Shown: piece by piece, positions 61,595 through 64,000 of the stretch | Layout of the letters: the number at the start of each line of letters is the position of its first letter | How positions within the stretch are numbered: the stretch's first letter is position 1 | Made by a program: the position numbers and the translations under genes | NCBI RefSeq assembly: GCF_946481155.1 | Contig: NZ_CAMLMK010000005.1 | Location: forward strand, 3,616 to 67,615 | Length of the DNA stretch: 64,000 nt | DNA from: an uncultured Flavobacterium sp. | GTDB taxonomy: Bacteria; Bacteroidota; Bacteroidia; Flavobacteriales; Flavobacteriaceae | Reading direction: 5' to 3' | Notes under the pieces: generated by a model | What the model was told of the DNA's origin: nothing | What the model saw: only the letters and a program-made list of their open reading frames with translations | Database searches by the model: none

Positions 61595-62209
61595 ATGAAA
61601 AATATATTTAAATCTTTTTTCATCTTATCATTAACTGCCGGATTAACGTCTAGCTGTGTAAATGAAGATGACTACGATATTCCGCCGGTAAAACCGGTAT
61701 TGTTTACGGAAGATTTCCCTGAACCAGAAATTGATTACGACCAGGTATTCGATTTTCAAGGCTGGACGAATTTTGCAGAAACGGGAACAAAACTTTGGAT
61801 TGAAAGAGATTTTAACGACGATGGTTATATTCAATTTAGTTCTTTCAACAGCGGTCAGGCTTCCAATATTGGATGGGCCATTACGCCAGGAATCAACATG
61901 GACAATACTGAGAATGAGGTTTTAACCTTTTCATCAGCTTCCAATTTCGTCGACAACCCTGATAATAAATTGGAAGTCCTTGTCTCTACAGATTTTGACG
62001 GCACGAATGTCTTAGCGGCTACTTGGACGCTATTGGACGCTACAGTTGCAGATAACACGACAAATAGCTACCTCTATATCCCATCAGGCACTATCGATTT
62101 GTCCTCCTATAATGGAACGATTCATATTGCTTTTAGAGTGACTGGAAACGGCACGACTCTTGATGGTTTGTTCCAGGTGGATAAGATAAATGTTTATTCT
62201 CTAAATTAA
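61595..62209 (+). CDS. Lipoprotein with choice-of-anchor J domain
   Basis: A 204-residue lipoprotein (lipobox SSC, Cys21, followed by VNEDDYD). The remainder is one choice-of-anchor J domain (FDFQGWTNFAETG ... WAITPGINMDNTENEVLTFSSASNF ... IAFRVTGNGTTLDGLFQVDKINVY). It is 11 bases downstream of the TonB receptor and shares its C-terminal domain and its post-Cys motif with the next gene, pointing to a duplication. Confidence 0.85.
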   Translation: MKNIFKSFFILSLTAGLTSSCVNEDDYDIPPVKPVLFTEDFPEPEIDYDQVFDFQGWTNFAETGTKLWIERDFNDDGYIQFSSFNSGQASNIGWAITPGINMDNTENEVLTFSSASNFVDNPDNKLEVLVSTDFDGTNVLAATWTLLDATVADNTTNSYLYIPSGTIDLSSYNGTIHIAFRVTGNGTTLDGLFQVDKINVYSLN

Positions 62210-62215
62210 TTGGTT

Positions 62216-63544
62216 ATGAAACAAATAAATATAAAAGGCTTACTAATCCTCCCTTTATTGGCAGCTACTATGAGTGGTTGTGTTAATGGAGACGATTACA
62301 ACACTCCTGATAATTTATCAGAACTGTGTACTACCCTGACGGTTACTAAACAAGTTCAGGACATCACCGCACTTTCTACGACTACTTATCAGCAGTATAC
62401 CGATGAGGATATCATTGAAGCGTATGTGACTTCAAGTGATGAAGGCGGAAACTTTTACAAATCCATCTCAATGGTTTCCGTGGACGGTACCGTAGGTTTC
62501 AGCATGCCCGTAGATGCTTATAATTTGTATACCAAATTCGAGCCGGGAAGAAAAGTGTACGTAAACATGAAAGACCGTTATTTTGTAACGGAAAACAGCT
62601 CAACTGTAATCGGATCTTTATACAACAACGGAACTCCTGAGAATGCTTTGGATGATGAAGTGGGAAGAATTTCAGGCGTTGAGTATCAGAATGTAATCAA
62701 GCGTTCATGCGAAGATGTGAATGAAGATGAAATTGTTAAGCATTTAACGATTACTCAGGCAAAAAACAATCAGAATCTTAACATGTTAATTGAGTTTGAT
62801 GCGGTTCAGTTTACTGATGCTTCATTGGGTAAAAAATATTTCGACCCGACGGTTAACAACCTTGGTGGTGCAACGAACCATTTGATTACGGATGCAGCAG
62901 GAAATAAGATTATCGTAAGAGTTAGTGAATTTGCAACGTTTGCACAAGATTATATTCCGTCGGAAAATGGAAAAATCAGAGGTGTTTTGACTAAATTCGG
63001 AAGTGATTTCCAGTTCATGGTAAGAACTTTAAATGATGTGAAACTAACTAACTCGCGTATTGTGCCTCTTTTTGAGGAAACGTTCAGCTCTACTTTCCCT
63101 AATTGGACTAAATTCAGTGTAACCGGAGCGCAAGTCTGGACATTGGAAAGTGCTTTTGGTAACCCAGTGCCTTGTGCTAAGATGAGTGGTTATGCAAGCG
63201 GAAACCAAAACAACGAAGATTGGTTAATTTCTCCTGCAATCAACTTATCAAGCGTTACTTCGGCTACGTTAACTTTTGATACGGCAACCAAATTTGCAGG
63301 GAATGCATTGCAAGTGTACATTTCTACTAATTACTCAGGCTCAGGCAATCCGTCTGCAGCTACTTGGACTCCTGTAAGCGCAACACTTTCTCCAACAGGC
63401 GGTAATTTTGTTTGGACTTCTTCTGGAGCGATAGACTTAGCTCCATATATAGGCAATACGATTTATATTGGTTACAAATATACTTCAACAACGGCCGCTG
63501 CAGCTACGTGGGAAGTTGATAACGTAAAAATTATTGGAGGGTAA
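62216..63544 (+). CDS. DUF5689 lipoprotein with choice-of-anchor J domain
   Basis: A 442-residue lipoprotein (MKQINIKG... lipobox SGC near Cys22, then VNGDDYN). The N-terminal part (about 35-270) is a DUF5689/OB-like domain (EDIIEAYVTSSDEGGNFYKSISM ... VRTLNDVKLTNSRI), and the C-terminal part (about 285-442) a choice-of-anchor J domain closely like the preceding protein (LSSVTSATLTFDTATKF ... WEVDNVKIIGG). It is the third gene of the TonB receptor operon. DUF5689 proteins are often linked to TonB receptors and nucleases in Bacteroidetes. The start at 62216 was chosen over a TTG two codons earlier. Confidence 0.87.
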   Translation: MKQINIKGLLILPLLAATMSGCVNGDDYNTPDNLSELCTTLTVTKQVQDITALSTTTYQQYTDEDIIEAYVTSSDEGGNFYKSISMVSVDGTVGFSMPVDAYNLYTKFEPGRKVYVNMKDRYFVTENSSTVIGSLYNNGTPENALDDEVGRISGVEYQNVIKRSCEDVNEDEIVKHLTITQAKNNQNLNMLIEFDAVQFTDASLGKKYFDPTVNNLGGATNHLITDAAGNKIIVRVSEFATFAQDYIPSENGKIRGVLTKFGSDFQFMVRTLNDVKLTNSRIVPLFEETFSSTFPNWTKFSVTGAQVWTLESAFGNPVPCAKMSGYASGNQNNEDWLISPAINLSSVTSATLTFDTATKFAGNALQVYISTNYSGSGNPSAATWTPVSATLSPTGGNFVWTSSGAIDLAPYIGNTIYIGYKYTSTTAAAATWEVDNVKIIGG

Positions 63545-63566
63545 TCTTCATCAAAATAGTAAATTA

Positions 63567-63599
63567 AAACCCCGTGTGATAATCATACGGGGTTTTTTT
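63567..63599 (+). terminator. Terminator of the TonB receptor operon
   Basis: Stem AAAACCCCGTGTGAT / ATCATACGGGGTTTT with a short loop and a seven-T tail. Confidence 0.85.
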
Positions 63600-64000
63600 A
63601 TTAATGGCTAAAGGAAACTTATTTTGAAAAATCATTTTAAAGCGATTTATGGCCTTTATTTTTGTTTAACGGCCTTTGTTGCTGATTTCAATATAATGCC
63701 TTCTATTGTTTTAATAGCATCCTTGAATCGCTTGTTGAAAATATAAAATCTAAATCAAAACCCTGCCTTACAGTTTTAAGAGCCAGTGAATATAAAGTTT
63801 GAATGATTTGAATTCAAAAGGGATGAAAGCTACGTCTACTTAAAACAATAGGGAAATGAGAGCGATTAAAATTACAGATGATAAAAAAGCCAGTAACTTT
63901 CTTCCGAAGAGAATTATCCAAAAGCAGACGTGCTTCTAGGAAAAGAAAACTCCAGGAAACAGAAACGTCCTTCGCCGAATGGCACCAGTCGGATAACTAA
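63600..64000. other. 401-bp region at the window end without an identified gene
   Basis: Beyond the operon terminator no open frame above 60 codons and no RNA gene were recognised. A loose direct repeat GGCCTTT(A/G)TT... lies near 63651-63685. A 40-codon frame (63878-64000) ends with TAA exactly at the window edge; its product would be very basic. It is probably not a gene, but the region could hold the start of a leftward gene outside the window. Confidence 0.4.

Noticed and set aside
63878..64000. 40-codon frame starting MIKKPVTFFRREL and ending at the window edge
   Set aside because: Very basic, no recognised motif and no promoter; length and position are within chance.

Overview
The window looks like chromosome of a member of the Flavobacteriaceae, close to Flavobacterium. 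The signs are type IX secretion (a PorZ homologue and a second protein with a T9SS sorting domain), a complete Bacteroidetes-type bat (aerotolerance) operon, many short lipoproteins, a TonB receptor with a carboxypeptidase-like N-terminal domain, and candidate promoters of the flavobacterial TTTG-N19-TAnnTTTG type. No rRNA, tRNA, insertion sequence, prophage or CRISPR array was seen. Most of the window is ordinary, densely packed housekeeping sequence.

Layout. 1-4917: partial amino acid permease, patatin/beta-barrel protein and uvrC (all minus). 5066-6826: zinc acylase-like protein, 5-formyltetrahydrofolate cyclo-ligase and a small lipoprotein (plus). 6883-14528: lspA, a DksA-like protein, ileS, recO and porZ (minus). 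14735-19846: outer-membrane protein, PLP enzyme of methionine metabolism, PdaC/RsiV-like lipoprotein, DinB-like protein, thioesterase, ArsC-like protein and EamA transporter. 19919-22876: yicC, an unknown secreted protein, gmk and nadD (plus). 22907-27053: an NAD/ADP-ribose operon, nrtR, prs-like, NADAR, kptA and nadV (minus). 27127-36955: NHL-repeat T9SS protein, lipoprotein, gpsA, TerC-like protein, GH92 glycosidase, two conserved unknowns and pheS. 37147-46675: CvpA-like gene followed by the bat operon. 46828-54964: lipoproteins, an AlbA_2/Schlafen-type protein, a two-component system, a phosphatase, a PhnA-like protein. 55051-57193: aldehyde dehydrogenase and 3-hydroxyanthranilate dioxygenase. 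57260-63544: secreted endonuclease/phosphatase facing a TonB receptor and two anchor-J lipoproteins.

Two things stand out. First, the nrtR operon (order nrtR, prs-like, NADAR, kptA, nadV) gathers enzymes that handle NAD, ADP-ribose and ADP-ribosylated or 2'-phosphorylated nucleic acid. It carries three copies of one 21-bp palindrome, TTTGyGTA-N5-TACrCAAA. Two of them start at the last four bases of the -7 promoter box of nrtR and of prs, which is the arrangement expected of repressor operators. The operon could be a regulated system that rebuilds NAD and clears ADP-ribose damage, possibly related to phage-defence or counter-defence NAD pathways.

Second, gene boundaries repeatedly hold degenerate tandem arrays with a strict 7-bp (once 8-bp) period but different sequence at each place: 4922-4961, 5004-5038, 6044-6085, 19801-19883, 22243-22293, 35361-35440, 36514-36598, 36965-37006, 37064-37142, 37646-37733 and 45600-45670. 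Several have two arms in inverted orientation (CAG-phase units followed by CTG-phase units) and would fold into long imperfect RNA hairpins. Three genes end inside an array and one begins inside an array. I do not know a published name for these elements.
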